Below are positions 56,001-64,000 of a stretch of DNA of 64,000 nucleotides, piece after piece. Every line of letters begins with the position of its first letter. The stretch's first letter is position 1. Under the pieces are notes generated by a model. That model was not told where the DNA came from. It did not search any database and saw nothing but the letters and a program-made list of their open reading frames with translations. The stretch is from Chrysoporthe austroafricana (Eukaryota; Ascomycota; Sordariomycetes; Diaporthales; Cryphonectriaceae), in NCBI GenBank assembly GCA_001051155.2, contig JYIP02000010.1, forward strand, positions 62,001 to 126,000, in the 5' to 3' direction. Position numbers and translations under genes: made by a program.

Positions 56001-58948
56001 CTCGCGGGCAATGTCTCCGTGACCTCGACCCCGGAGGCATCGCGAAGGCCCTCACTGGCATCTGTGGACGTGATTGGCGGGGACAGAGTCCTCCTGATGC
56101 CGCCGGGCTCCACCTCGAGCCCAGAGGCGGCCACGGGTGTGGCACCAGGATGATGCCCTTATTCCGGATACATGGAACCTACTGTCCAGGCCGGACCCAT
56201 CTCCTGGGCGGAAGGCTAGAGACGAAAGCAGCCCAGGCATCCCGAGCCCTGTGGGTGCCCATCTCTGTCCATGGCGCGCCAGTCCCTGCTGCGGGAGCAG
56301 CTTGCGAGTCTCGCTGATCACGGGCTAGGGCAAGTACTGTATACTGTATACTGGGTCTGGCGTTATACTGGAATGTTGTTCGGTCTTTTAATCAGACAGG
56401 AGGAGTCAGTGGGTGCCCGAGCCGAGTGGCATACCAAGGTCCGCTGCGCAGCAGTGCATGATCCACTGTATTGGTCACAAACTCCTCCGTGCTATGACCA
56501 CCCCGTTCTGGCAAGCAATGACCGTCCCTCCTCATGGCTATCGCGTAAAGAGTCGCCGGCAACTTGCCAGGAGACTTAGGATAGAGTCCTCGCGAGACCG
56601 ATGTGCCGTAAAGGTTCCTGATATTTTGCGAATAATTACAAATTCCGTGCTCGATCTCAAGCCCCAAGAGCCTTTCGCAATACGCCGAGAGTTGGCCCCG
56701 CGGAGATCCTGCACAGGGAACTCGAGGAGGTTCCGTTCAAAACTTTCGCCCCAAGCTGAAAGGTTACGGTACCTCGACTGCGCGGACGATCATGGCGTAG
56801 GTGAGTATTCACTCAGACCCTTTCCAAGACGTCGTGCCTGGCTAGGCCTCATGACAGGGCCTAATTCCTTGCAGTACTTGAGTCGTATTAGCGGCGAGAC
56901 ATCGATACCCAGCAACTTATTGAGTTTAAGGGTGCCACGGTACCTGCTGCCCCCCGCTGCATCCCTAGAGTTGCAGCACTGCCCATTTCCAGGGCACCAA
57001 GTTTGGTCACATCCCCCTCCGTATCATCATAAAGCCCTGTAAGCCCACGTCCCAAGGTCTCGTCTTTTTCTCTTGGTCGTCCTGCCTATGGGATGATTGT
57101 CGCCCAAGACTCTCCTCCTTACAGCCGGACTACTCATGAATCACTGCCGTCCAAGACTCTCCTTACAGCCGCTAACTGCCTGGCTCCACAAGAGGTTCCC
57201 ATTTTCCGTAATTCCGATTTCGATGGAGGCCAAGTGCCACCGTGTCATCACTCCAAGTTCTCGGTTGTCCTGGTGGGAGAGCTAACCCGCAGCTGCACAC
57301 GTAGGGAGCTCGAACATGAAGGATACGGCGGTCCGTACTCCTCGCGATCCCCACGGCTCCGGGCCGCCGCAGAGAACCAGGAGCGCCATTCACCAAGCCA
57401 CCTTCGCTACCGACAACGCGTACGTGCCCGCTTCGACACCGTTGCCGCGCCTCGTCGGACGCTCAGGGCCACACGGACCGCTCGCGCTCCTCCCGAACGA
57501 CCCTTCACAAGAACCCCGTCGCGGCGCTGACTGCGCGTCGTACCGTCGGACACCAACGAGGAGGCCTGGTGCTGTCGGCTCCGACCCTCCCGTCCCAGGC
57601 TGAAGCGGCCACGGGCTTCCCCGTCCCCCTCGACGGCGCAGCACGACCGGCTGATTGCCCCTAGACACGGCGGTAGGCACCGCGCCTCCACGTGGTATAG
57701 CGCACGGCAGACGCCAGGACGGACCCTGTCTCCTTGGAAGCCTCTCCGAGCGGCGAGGCTCTTGCTGCCCACGGCCGCGCAGAGACGACTGATCACGAGA
57801 TGCCCTCCCGCGGCAAAAACGCCGGCCCGACACCGGCTCGCCCGACAGCGTCGGTCGGCTATGCCTTCGAGTCCCCCTCCTCCTCTTCCCGTCGATGAAA
57901 CCGCTCCAGCAGCGCGCTTGGCGTCCTTGCTTGACGATATGAAAGCTTCTGCGCGGCGAAGAGGAGGAATAAAAGTGCCCTGCGTACGCTAAAGGGAGAC
58001 TGCGAGGCATTCCCCGCGTAGTGAGGACGCACAAGACGGCATGACATGCCTGAATAAAATAGAAGGCGGGCGTACCACAAGGTCACCCAGACCGTCAGGC
58101 CATAATATCAGTGACAACATAAAAGAGAAGCAGAGGTGCCTGGGTCGGCCAGGGTGACGGCATTTCTGTGCTGTCGAGTCTCGGCACGGGTGGCGGGCAT
58201 GAGATTAAGCAGGCCCTCATAAGGTTGCGGACGCACACGACCGAGGCCCAGACTACATATTGGATTTCACTTGAGACAATACTAGAGGTCTGGGCTGGGC
58301 AAGCTTGCCGAGAGCGAGCATCGTGTGTTTAGTTAGATCAGCTACCTTTCCATGTAGTCCCTCGGGGGATTCCCGTCCACTGTACAGAAAACCATACCGC
58401 CCCTTCACGTCCCGCACAGAAACCTCCTCTCAATACTGTCGTGAGGACTGGGCCTCGACCCTGGTGTACTTAATGGCGACAGTGGTAGGCATAGATCCCG
58501 TAGACGTGAATATTGTTGGATCTCTCCGGGAATGACTTGTCGGTAGCATGGCGGCGTCTGCCGGCGCGACTATCCAGCATTGGGGTGGGAGGGCACGCAA
58601 CCTGGCAAGAGTCGTCCCAGGTTCACCGCATGGTCGTTTGATGGCCGAGACCATGCTCGTGCAAAATTCTCGCGCGGACGGGCCGCACTGAACGCAACCA
58701 GGTCGTCGCCGGCCTCGAGTTGGCCGGGCCTCTGCAGGCACATGACTTGTGGCTTGCTGCGGGAGTCTCGGTCGGACTAGTAATCCTGGGCGGACGCACC
58801 TCGGGAGCTGTACTGGCACCCAGCGGTAGGCGCAAGCGCGTGCTGTAGGGGGCATCAGCTCCCCAGTCGCACTGTGCCCAGGTTGCAGTGACAATGAAGA
58901 TGATATCGGTCTCGTGTGGCGGGGGGGCCCGTGGCGCCCGGCGTGTGC
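53067..58948. other. 5.9 kb stretch without a recognisable gene
   Basis: I searched the frames on both strands and their possible joins and recognised no protein family. Many frames of 70-214 codons are open by chance because the DNA is GC-rich; examples are 54956-55426 and 55499-55825 on the minus strand and 57390-58034 on the minus strand. A G-run (53169-53180) lies at its left end, in the upstream flank of the bZIP gene. There is a CCACCACC/TCCTCC tract near 55043-55092 and an imperfect 20 bp direct repeat at about 57105 and 57150. It may hold a long bZIP leader, unrecognised lineage-specific genes or noncoding RNA. Confidence 0.5.
53169..53180. repeat. G12 homopolymer run
   Basis: Twelve consecutive G about 100 bp upstream of the bZIP start codon. 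It may form a G-rich structure in the promoter or leader and is a likely place for sequencing-length errors. Confidence 0.85.
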
Positions 58949-59203
58949 TCAGTCCCAGCCGCCCCCGTCGCCGGCCAGCCAGCCCATCTTCTCCTCGCGG
59001 CGGCTGGCCATGGCTTTGGAGTCGAGCACCTGCGAGTGGGCCTTGATGGCAGCGCAGGCCTCGCAGAGGTGTGTCTTGTTGGCCTTCTTCTTGCGCGGGC
59101 TGGCGGCGTCCAGCTTGCCGCAGTACTTGTGGGGGCGCTGGGCCGTCCAGTTCGCCGGGGTCTGGTCGGACCCTGTGGGTTTCGACTTGGCGCTCTTGCT
59201 CAT
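58949..59203 (-). CDS. small basic protein with Cys-x2-Cys, unrecognised
   Basis: A frame of 84 residues from the ATG at 59203. The N-terminus is Lys/Ser-rich, and the middle holds HKYCGKLDAASPRKKK and HLCEACAAIKAHSQ, giving three cysteines and two histidines that might hold a metal. It ends GWLAGDGGGWD. I do not recognise it. In favour are a clean ATG, strongly biased GC-rich codons and a position divergent from GatB with a 663 bp shared spacer. The frame extends upstream to 59509, but that part reads like a leader. Confidence 0.5.
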   Translation of the reverse strand: MSKSAKSKPTGSDQTPANWTAQRPHKYCGKLDAASPRKKKANKTHLCEACAAIKAHSQVLDSKAMASRREEKMGWLAGDGGGWD

Positions 59204-59866
59204 GATGATGACGAGGCGGCGGGAGTGGTGGCAGTGTTGGCGGTCTGTCTTGGGTTGTAGGCTGGCGAGCAAGCAGGTGGGAAGACGTGCTCGCGAGTGA
59301 GGATCAGGTGTTGTCGTCGTGGAATGTGAAGCGGAACGAGGACAGAAGTGGATTTGGGGGAGGGCACGGCACAGGGCGGTTTTTATTAAACAAGCAACCC
59401 TGGTCAGCCTGACCCAAACCCCGTGCCCAGCAAAAGAGGTGTGCCTGGACCCAAATCCGCAGTGGCGATAAGGCGAGAATTGAGTTTGAGGCTCGCCTTC
59501 ATCATACAATAGGTAGGGCTGAAACGCCCTCGGTTCTCACGTCCACCACTCACCACTGCAACATACCACACGAGATGAAAGCCTTGGCGGGGCGACATCA
59601 TCCCGTCATCGTCCCGTGCGGCTTTTGGTGGGGGAGGGTCGTCTGACCAGGGCTACCCTCGTCAGCGCACGGATCACCTGGGCCTGTCTCGCTGACCTAA
59701 TCTTATTATATAAGCAAGGAGCTGCCGAGGTGCCCTGTACCTTGCAACTCTGCGGAAAAGAGCTTGGAGCTCAGGGCCTCATCACCACCGTCGTCAACAC
59801 ACAGCGCCCTGCACAGCTGCTGGCACTGCGAGCGGGGGTCGAGACCATTTCCCCTGGTGCTCCGGC
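59204..59866. other. shared promoter region between the small protein and GatB genes
   Basis: A divergent spacer with a TATA-like element near 59707 for the plus-strand gene. No other element is recognised. Confidence 0.5.
59707..59714 (+). promoter_or_regulatory. TATA-like element of the GatB gene
   Basis: TATATAAG about 155 bp upstream of the ATG at 59867, inside an AT-rich island in GC-rich DNA. It is a plausible core promoter. Confidence 0.4.
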
Positions 59867-61801
59867 ATGATGGCTCGCATACCTGTTCCGGAGCTGAGCA
59901 GATACCTGCTCGCTGGGCAGCTCTCTCAGCAAGGCTGTCTTCGTCTCCCTCGGACGCGGCCATGCACCGCCGTCGCCCTCTCCTCCAGACCTGATCGCCG
60001 GCACTTCTCGCTATCCTGCTCTCGACACCACCAGACCGAGGCCCAGACCGAGCCCGAGACGTCCGCGCTGAGCCAGGGGAGACCTGCCTCGCCGTCCGGC
60101 CAGGTCCCCATCCGGAAGCTCCTCAAGGCCTCCCTCAAGGCCCAGAAGAAGTCGCCCGCTGTCCGCAGGCAGACCGTCGACGGCTGGGAGCTCACCGTCG
60201 GCATCGAGATCCACGCCCAGCTCAACACCCCCCACAAGCTCTTCTCCCCCGCCTCCCCGCCTCTGCCGGCCGACGATCCTAACACCCGCGTCGCCCTCTT
60301 CGACCTCGCCACCCCGGGGACCCAGCCCCTCTTCCAGCCCGAGGCACTCATCCCCGCCGTGCGCGCCGCCCTGGCCCTGAACTGTGACATACAGAGAACC
60401 AGCAGGTGGGATCGCAAGCACTACTTCTGGTGGGACCAGCCGGGCGGGTACCAGATCACACAGTTCTACGAGCCGTTCGCGCGGGACGGATACATCAGGC
60501 TGTTCCGGAGGGATGGGATCGCGCCCGAGGACGGCGAGAGCGTCACGGTCGGCATACAGCAGGTCCAGATGGAGCAGGATACCGCCAAGACGGTCGCGAG
60601 ACCTGATGGCGTACAGTGGGTCGATTTCAACCGGGTCGGTGTGCCGTTGATCGAGATCATCACCAAGCCCGACATACATCACCCCAAGACGGCTGCCGCC
60701 CTGGTCAGGAAGGTGCAGATGTACCTCGGCTGCGTTGACGCGTGCGTCAGCGGGATGGAGGCTGGCGGGCTGAGGGCCGACGTCAACGTCAGCGTCAGGA
60801 GGAAGGACCAGCCGTCGTGGCAGGCCATGCCGCTGGGGCAGAGGACGGAGATCAAGAACCTGAGCTCGTTCAAGGCCGTGGAGGACGCAATCATTGCCGA
60901 GAGGGACAGGCAGATCGACGTGCTCGAGCAGGGCGGCGTCATCCTCGGCGAGACACGCGGCTGGTCCATCGGTGGCACCGAGACCACGCGGCTGCGTGGG
61001 AAGGAAGGCGAGGTCGACTATCGATACATGCCAGACCCAGACCTGGCACTGCTCTATATCGGCGATGACCTGGTCTCGCATCTCCGGCAGAACATGGGCA
61101 TGCTCCCCGACTCCGAGGCCGACGAGCTGAGCAGCCAGTGGGGCTTCAAGACGGAGGACGCGGTGGTCCTGATGCAGTTGGACGACGGCGGGAGGCTCGA
61201 GTACTTCTACAACGTTGTGCAGCGCCTGCGGGACCGGCTGGGGGACAAGTGGAGCAGGGACTGTGCGACTCAGGCCGGGAACTGGGTCCTCCACGAGCTC
61301 GGTCGCCTTACATCTGACCGTAACGCCACGGCTGATGGCGAGGTCGAGTCCCTGGGCATAACGCCCACGGGGGAGTGCTCACGCGTCCCGGCCGTGCATC
61401 TCGCAGACATCCTGTACTTTCTTCAGGGAGGCCGCATTTCCGCAGGTGTGGCGAAGGAGTTGCTCTTCGCCGTGTTCCGCGGTGCCCTCGACGGGGCCTC
61501 GCCTGAAAGCTACAGCAGCATCGAGGAGGCAATTGACAAGGAGGGCCTGTGGTTCGCCAAGCTGACGCCGAAGGAATACGATGAGTTAGCTACCCAGGTG
61601 CTAGAGGGCGAGGAGACGGTGCTCATGAGCAAATTCGAGCCCTATTTCTTAGGCAGGGCGAGGAAATACCCGGAGGGTCAGCTACAGCGCCTCGTCGGCA
61701 GGATGATAAGAGAGGGTCCCTCGGAGAGGATTGATCCTAAGACTGCGCAGAGTGTCATGAGGAGGATTATTGAGGAGAAGATGAAGGGTCCGGGGGCCTA
61801 G
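59867..61801 (+). CDS. PET112: mitochondrial glutamyl-tRNA(Gln) amidotransferase subunit B (GatB/Pet112)
   Basis: A single exon of 644 residues. Two adjacent ATG codons open the frame. The first 60 or so residues are Arg/Ser-rich and poor in acids, as in a mitochondrial targeting sequence. The GatB catalytic domain starts at WELTVGIEIHAQLNTPHKLFS and contains RKHYFWWDQPGGYQITQ, QVQMEQDTAK, DFNRVGVPLIEI, GLRADVNVSVRR and RTEIKNLSSFKAVEDAI, all conserved GatB blocks. VDYRYMPDPDL follows, and the C-terminal YqeY/GatB tail domain has GRISAGVAKELLF. Length exceeds bacterial GatB by the presequence and a linker. With GatA and GatF-type partners it converts Glu-tRNA(Gln) to Gln-tRNA(Gln) in mitochondria. 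This is the clearest housekeeping gene of the window. Confidence 0.97.
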   Translation: MMARIPVPELSRYLLAGQLSQQGCLRLPRTRPCTAVALSSRPDRRHFSLSCSRHHQTEAQTEPETSALSQGRPASPSGQVPIRKLLKASLKAQKKSPAVRRQTVDGWELTVGIEIHAQLNTPHKLFSPASPPLPADDPNTRVALFDLATPGTQPLFQPEALIPAVRAALALNCDIQRTSRWDRKHYFWWDQPGGYQITQFYEPFARDGYIRLFRRDGIAPEDGESVTVGIQQVQMEQDTAKTVARPDGVQWVDFNRVGVPLIEIITKPDIHHPKTAAALVRKVQMYLGCVDACVSGMEAGGLRADVNVSVRRKDQPSWQAMPLGQRTEIKNLSSFKAVEDAIIAERDRQIDVLEQGGVILGETRGWSIGGTETTRLRGKEGEVDYRYMPDPDLALLYIGDDLVSHLRQNMGMLPDSEADELSSQWGFKTEDAVVLMQLDDGGRLEYFYNVVQRLRDRLGDKWSRDCATQAGNWVLHELGRLTSDRNATADGEVESLGITPTGECSRVPAVHLADILYFLQGGRISAGVAKELLFAVFRGALDGASPESYSSIEEAIDKEGLWFAKLTPKEYDELATQVLEGEETVLMSKFEPYFLGRARKYPEGQLQRLVGRMIREGPSERIDPKTAQSVMRRIIEEKMKGPGA

Positions 61802-62091
61802 CGTCGACACTGAGAGTCCATCCAGGCCCTCACCGAACCATTCGTCTCCAGCGCAATATCACCCCAACATCTGGATCGCGATGATACTTACCCGCGGATA
61901 TATTCAGTCAGGAGGGAGGCCCTCCTTTTTGGTGGTACTGGGCTGCTGCCGTGCCACTCACAGTGCTGGTGTTCCTACAAGTAATCGGCCGGCATTACTA
62001 GTCCGTAAGTTCAAGCCATTCTACGGTGTCAAATTTCCTGTTAGAGAGCAACGCGCCAAGGCCTAGAGCGGGCTGTCAGCGTTGAGCCCCT

Positions 62092-62190
62092 CCAGAATGC
62101 ATGCGGATGCTGGGTGATAGGATCGAATTTGTAATGGGGCCCAGAATGCATACAAATGCTGAATAATTCATAGGATCGAATTTATAATCA
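62092..62190. repeat. two-copy tandem repeat with G-to-A differences
   Basis: Copies at 62092-62140 and 62141-62190 share the start CCAGAATGCAT and the block AGGATCGAATTT. Of the substitutions within the aligned body, most are G in the first copy and A in the second, plus a small insertion. It sits 130-230 bp upstream of the Gal80-like start codon. Confidence 0.7.
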
Positions 62191-62225
62191 CCACTATCAT
62201 TTCAGCACACGCCGCCGTTGGACAA

Positions 62226-62232
62226 TATAAAT
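62226..62232 (+). promoter_or_regulatory. TATA-like element of the Gal80-like gene
   Basis: TATAAAT about 95 bp upstream of the ATG at 62324. Position and sequence suit a core promoter. Confidence 0.4.
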
Positions 62233-62323
62233 TCGGGACAGTCCGATTTATGCCCCTGCAGGGCTGCTGTATTGAAAACCAACCCTATCAAGAAATCATT
62301 CCTCTTGCTAGAGCCGATCTACA

Positions 62324-63553
62324 ATGGCCCCGATCCACCTCGCTATAGCTGGCCTTTCCTCCCAGAGAAAGACCTCCTGGGCAGCCGAGGGTCATCTTCC
62401 GTACCTGCTCTCACCCCGTGGCAAAGCTCGTTTCGAGATCGTAGCTCTACTCAACTCATCAATCAAGGCAGCCGAAGCCGCAAGGGAAGACTTTGGCCTG
62501 CCCACCCACGTCAAGCCCTACGGCGACCCAGCCGCCCTCGCCGCGGATCCAGACGTCGACCTTGTCGTCGTGTGCACTCGTGTCGATACCCACGCGGCCG
62601 TTGCCCGGCCCCAGCTCGAGGCAGGGAAGGCAATCTACGTAGAATGGCCCGTAGCGGCGTCCGCAGCGGCCTCCCGCGCACTACTCGATCCGGGCACGAA
62701 CGAGAGGTACAAGGCTGCGCTGGAGCGGAGCGTCATCGGGCTGCAGGGGCACGCGACGCCCATACTGACCCGGGTCAAGGAGGTCCTCGACTCTGGGCGC
62801 ATCGGGAAGGTCCTCGGCAGCGAGGCAAAGGTATACGCGAACGTCTTCGGCCGGGACTCGCTTCCGGAGGGGTTGGCGTATTTGGCCGATCGGGAGGTCG
62901 GCGGGAGCCATCTAACGATCACCTACGGCCACGCCATTGATTACATTCAGGATGTGCTGGGGGATCTGGAGCCGGCGACTGTCAAGAGCACATCGGCCAT
63001 CTTGCGGCCTGAGGTGGCGATCCTGGGAAGCGATGGCACGGCACTGAGGACCGTGAGGTCGGACAACCCGGACTTCGTCGTGGTCAGCGGGCACCTGCAG
63101 GACATCAGGGCGAGGGGCAGGGTCGTCCCCGGCGCGCCGCTGGTCGTGACGATGCGGACCGGCCCGCCGTTTCAGGGCCAGCCCTCGTTTGAGTGGAGCA
63201 TCAACGGCGAGAAGGGCGAGCTGCTGCTGACGAGCCCCATGGGCCCGTACATCTTCTCCGGCTACTCGTACGACGTCCGGCCCCGGATCCAGGTGCACGA
63301 CCACGCGACCGATGAGGTGGCCGATGTCGAGTGGGAGTGGTCAGGCTGGCAGGAGGAGATGTTCATCAAAGGCCGGGTCGTGGGAGGCATCTACGAGCGC
63401 TACGCCGCCTGGTGGGAGAACGGGCAGCCGCCGGCGAATGAACTGCCTGAAGCCGAGCACTTCCCGCGGCTGCTGGACGCTCAGGTCAGGATGGACCATT
63501 TGGAAAGGATCCTGAGGGATCTTGACGACCAGGTGCAGAGCTTGAAGAATTAA
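62324..63553 (+). CDS. Gal80-like protein of the Gfo/Idh/MocA family
   Basis: A single exon of 409 residues. The N-terminus is a Rossmann fold (HLAIAGLSS) followed by the family's DVDLVVVCTRVDTH segment. Where active Gfo/Idh/MocA dehydrogenases have the catalytic EKP, this protein has YVEWPV (residues 105-110), the form found in Gal80-type transcriptional co-repressors. Further Gal80-like blocks are GLQGHATPILTRVKEVLDSGRIG, GGSHLTITYGHAIDYIQ and FEWSINGEKGELLLTSPMGPYI. In yeasts Gal80 restrains Gal4; in filamentous fungi such proteins are widespread and poorly understood. It could be a sensor or an oxidoreductase with another substrate. No targeting signal is visible. Confidence 0.9.
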   Translation: MAPIHLAIAGLSSQRKTSWAAEGHLPYLLSPRGKARFEIVALLNSSIKAAEAAREDFGLPTHVKPYGDPAALAADPDVDLVVVCTRVDTHAAVARPQLEAGKAIYVEWPVAASAAASRALLDPGTNERYKAALERSVIGLQGHATPILTRVKEVLDSGRIGKVLGSEAKVYANVFGRDSLPEGLAYLADREVGGSHLTITYGHAIDYIQDVLGDLEPATVKSTSAILRPEVAILGSDGTALRTVRSDNPDFVVVSGHLQDIRARGRVVPGAPLVVTMRTGPPFQGQPSFEWSINGEKGELLLTSPMGPYIFSGYSYDVRPRIQVHDHATDEVADVEWEWSGWQEEMFIKGRVVGGIYERYAAWWENGQPPANELPEAEHFPRLLDAQVRMDHLERILRDLDDQVQSLKN

Positions 63554-64000
63554 GGCATCTCACCTAGGCTGGGCACTGCTGCGGTTACATTTTGACAAGC
63601 CGACGCTGGGGTGTGATTCGCACAACTCGTTACAATTGCTGTATTCACTTATGGACTGACGAACCTCCTTCACTCTCCTTCGTACACAGAAAAGGAAGAG
63701 CAAGGCGAAGAGAAAGCAAAAAGAGATTGTTTTTGAGAACAGTTACCCGCTGACACCCGCGATAAGACTCTCGAGGAATTGACGAGACTTCAACTTCATG
63801 CCTACCTACTTCAACCGATCACTTTAACATGCCATCTGATCAAATGAGCCCATATGTCCTCTCCAGGGCCTCCCCGTCAAAACGCTCAGTACGTTGCAGG
63901 ATCAGCCGCGTTGGTCGCATGCACCCTGCCCTTGGTCTTAGGTAGGGCCTTGCTGTAAGCAGCGTACGCCATCATGCCTCCGTACTCTACGGCGGCTCGA
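63554..64000. other. right edge, no gene seen
   Basis: The 3' flank of the Gal80-like gene. It contains a purine-rich tract at about 63685-63735 and no recognisable coding frame before the window ends. Confidence 0.5.

Larger units (their letters stand above)
61802..62323. other. intergenic with decayed tandem repeat
   Basis: This 0.5 kb lies between GatB and the Gal80-like gene. It contains the 49-bp imperfect tandem repeat described separately and a TATA-like element close to the next gene. A 61-codon frame at 61881 is not convincing. Confidence 0.5.

Noticed and set aside
57390..58034. 214-codon minus-strand frame in the gene-poor interval
   Set aside because: Arg/Gly/Ser-rich composition typical of chance frames in GC-rich DNA, no motif and no splice partner.
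60011..61294. 427-codon minus-strand frame
   Set aside because: Antisense shadow of GatB; composition is biased (His/Asp/Leu/Gly) and has no conserved motif.

Overview
The window reads as nuclear DNA of a filamentous ascomycete (Pezizomycotina, most likely a Sordariomycete; the species cannot be fixed from sequence alone). The reasons are GC-rich genes broken by short GT..AG introns (mostly 50-140 bp, several with CTAAC/CTGAC-like branch sites), HET-domain genes, a UstYa-type DUF3328 protein, a Zn2Cys6/fungal-specific transcription factor, a Gal80-like protein and a mitochondrial GatB/Pet112 gene. No rRNA, tRNA, CRISPR array, virus or intact transposon was recognised. Coding sequences were rebuilt by eye from the reading frames; exon limits are given for each, and the summed exon lengths of every spliced intact gene are a multiple of three.

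Layout. 1.6-12.3 kb: an SDR-like protein lacking the usual catalytic tyrosine, a UstYa-like membrane oxidase, a membrane-anchored aspartic protease, an MDR quinone-oxidoreductase and an NmrA/isoflavone-reductase-like protein. 13.3-18 kb: an amidase and a large protein with a duplicated helix-turn-helix-like motif. 18.7-20.2 kb: a HET-domain gene with no visible 5' end. 20.5-28.9 kb: a compact metabolic block with a TauD/JLP1-type dioxygenase divergently paired with a Dal5/Liz1-type MFS permease, then a flavin monooxygenase and a secreted S28 serine peptidase. 31-37.7 kb: a small Cys/His protein, a CHY zinc-finger protein, a second amidase and an FMN-dependent alpha-hydroxy-acid oxidase. 39.4-46 kb: an unrecognised three-exon gene, a secreted heme peroxidase and a badly broken HET gene. 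46.9-53.1 kb: two regulators in tandem, a Zn2Cys6 factor with a 0.9 kb intron inside its zinc cluster and a bZIP factor. 53.1-58.9 kb: a long stretch without a recognisable gene. 58.9-63.6 kb: a small basic protein, GatB and a Gal80-like protein.

How the genes fit together. Most are accessory: oxidoreductases, amidases, secreted or membrane proteases, transport and self-recognition, with one clear housekeeping gene (GatB) near the right end. The most coherent functional unit is the dioxygenase-permease pair, which resembles a sulfonate uptake and desulfonation module; the flavin monooxygenase may extend it. No polyketide synthase, NRPS or terpene synthase is present and no Kex2-repeat RiPP precursor was seen, so the window is not a classical secondary-metabolite cluster. 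I did not find a system that I can call new with confidence; the best leads are listed as findings.
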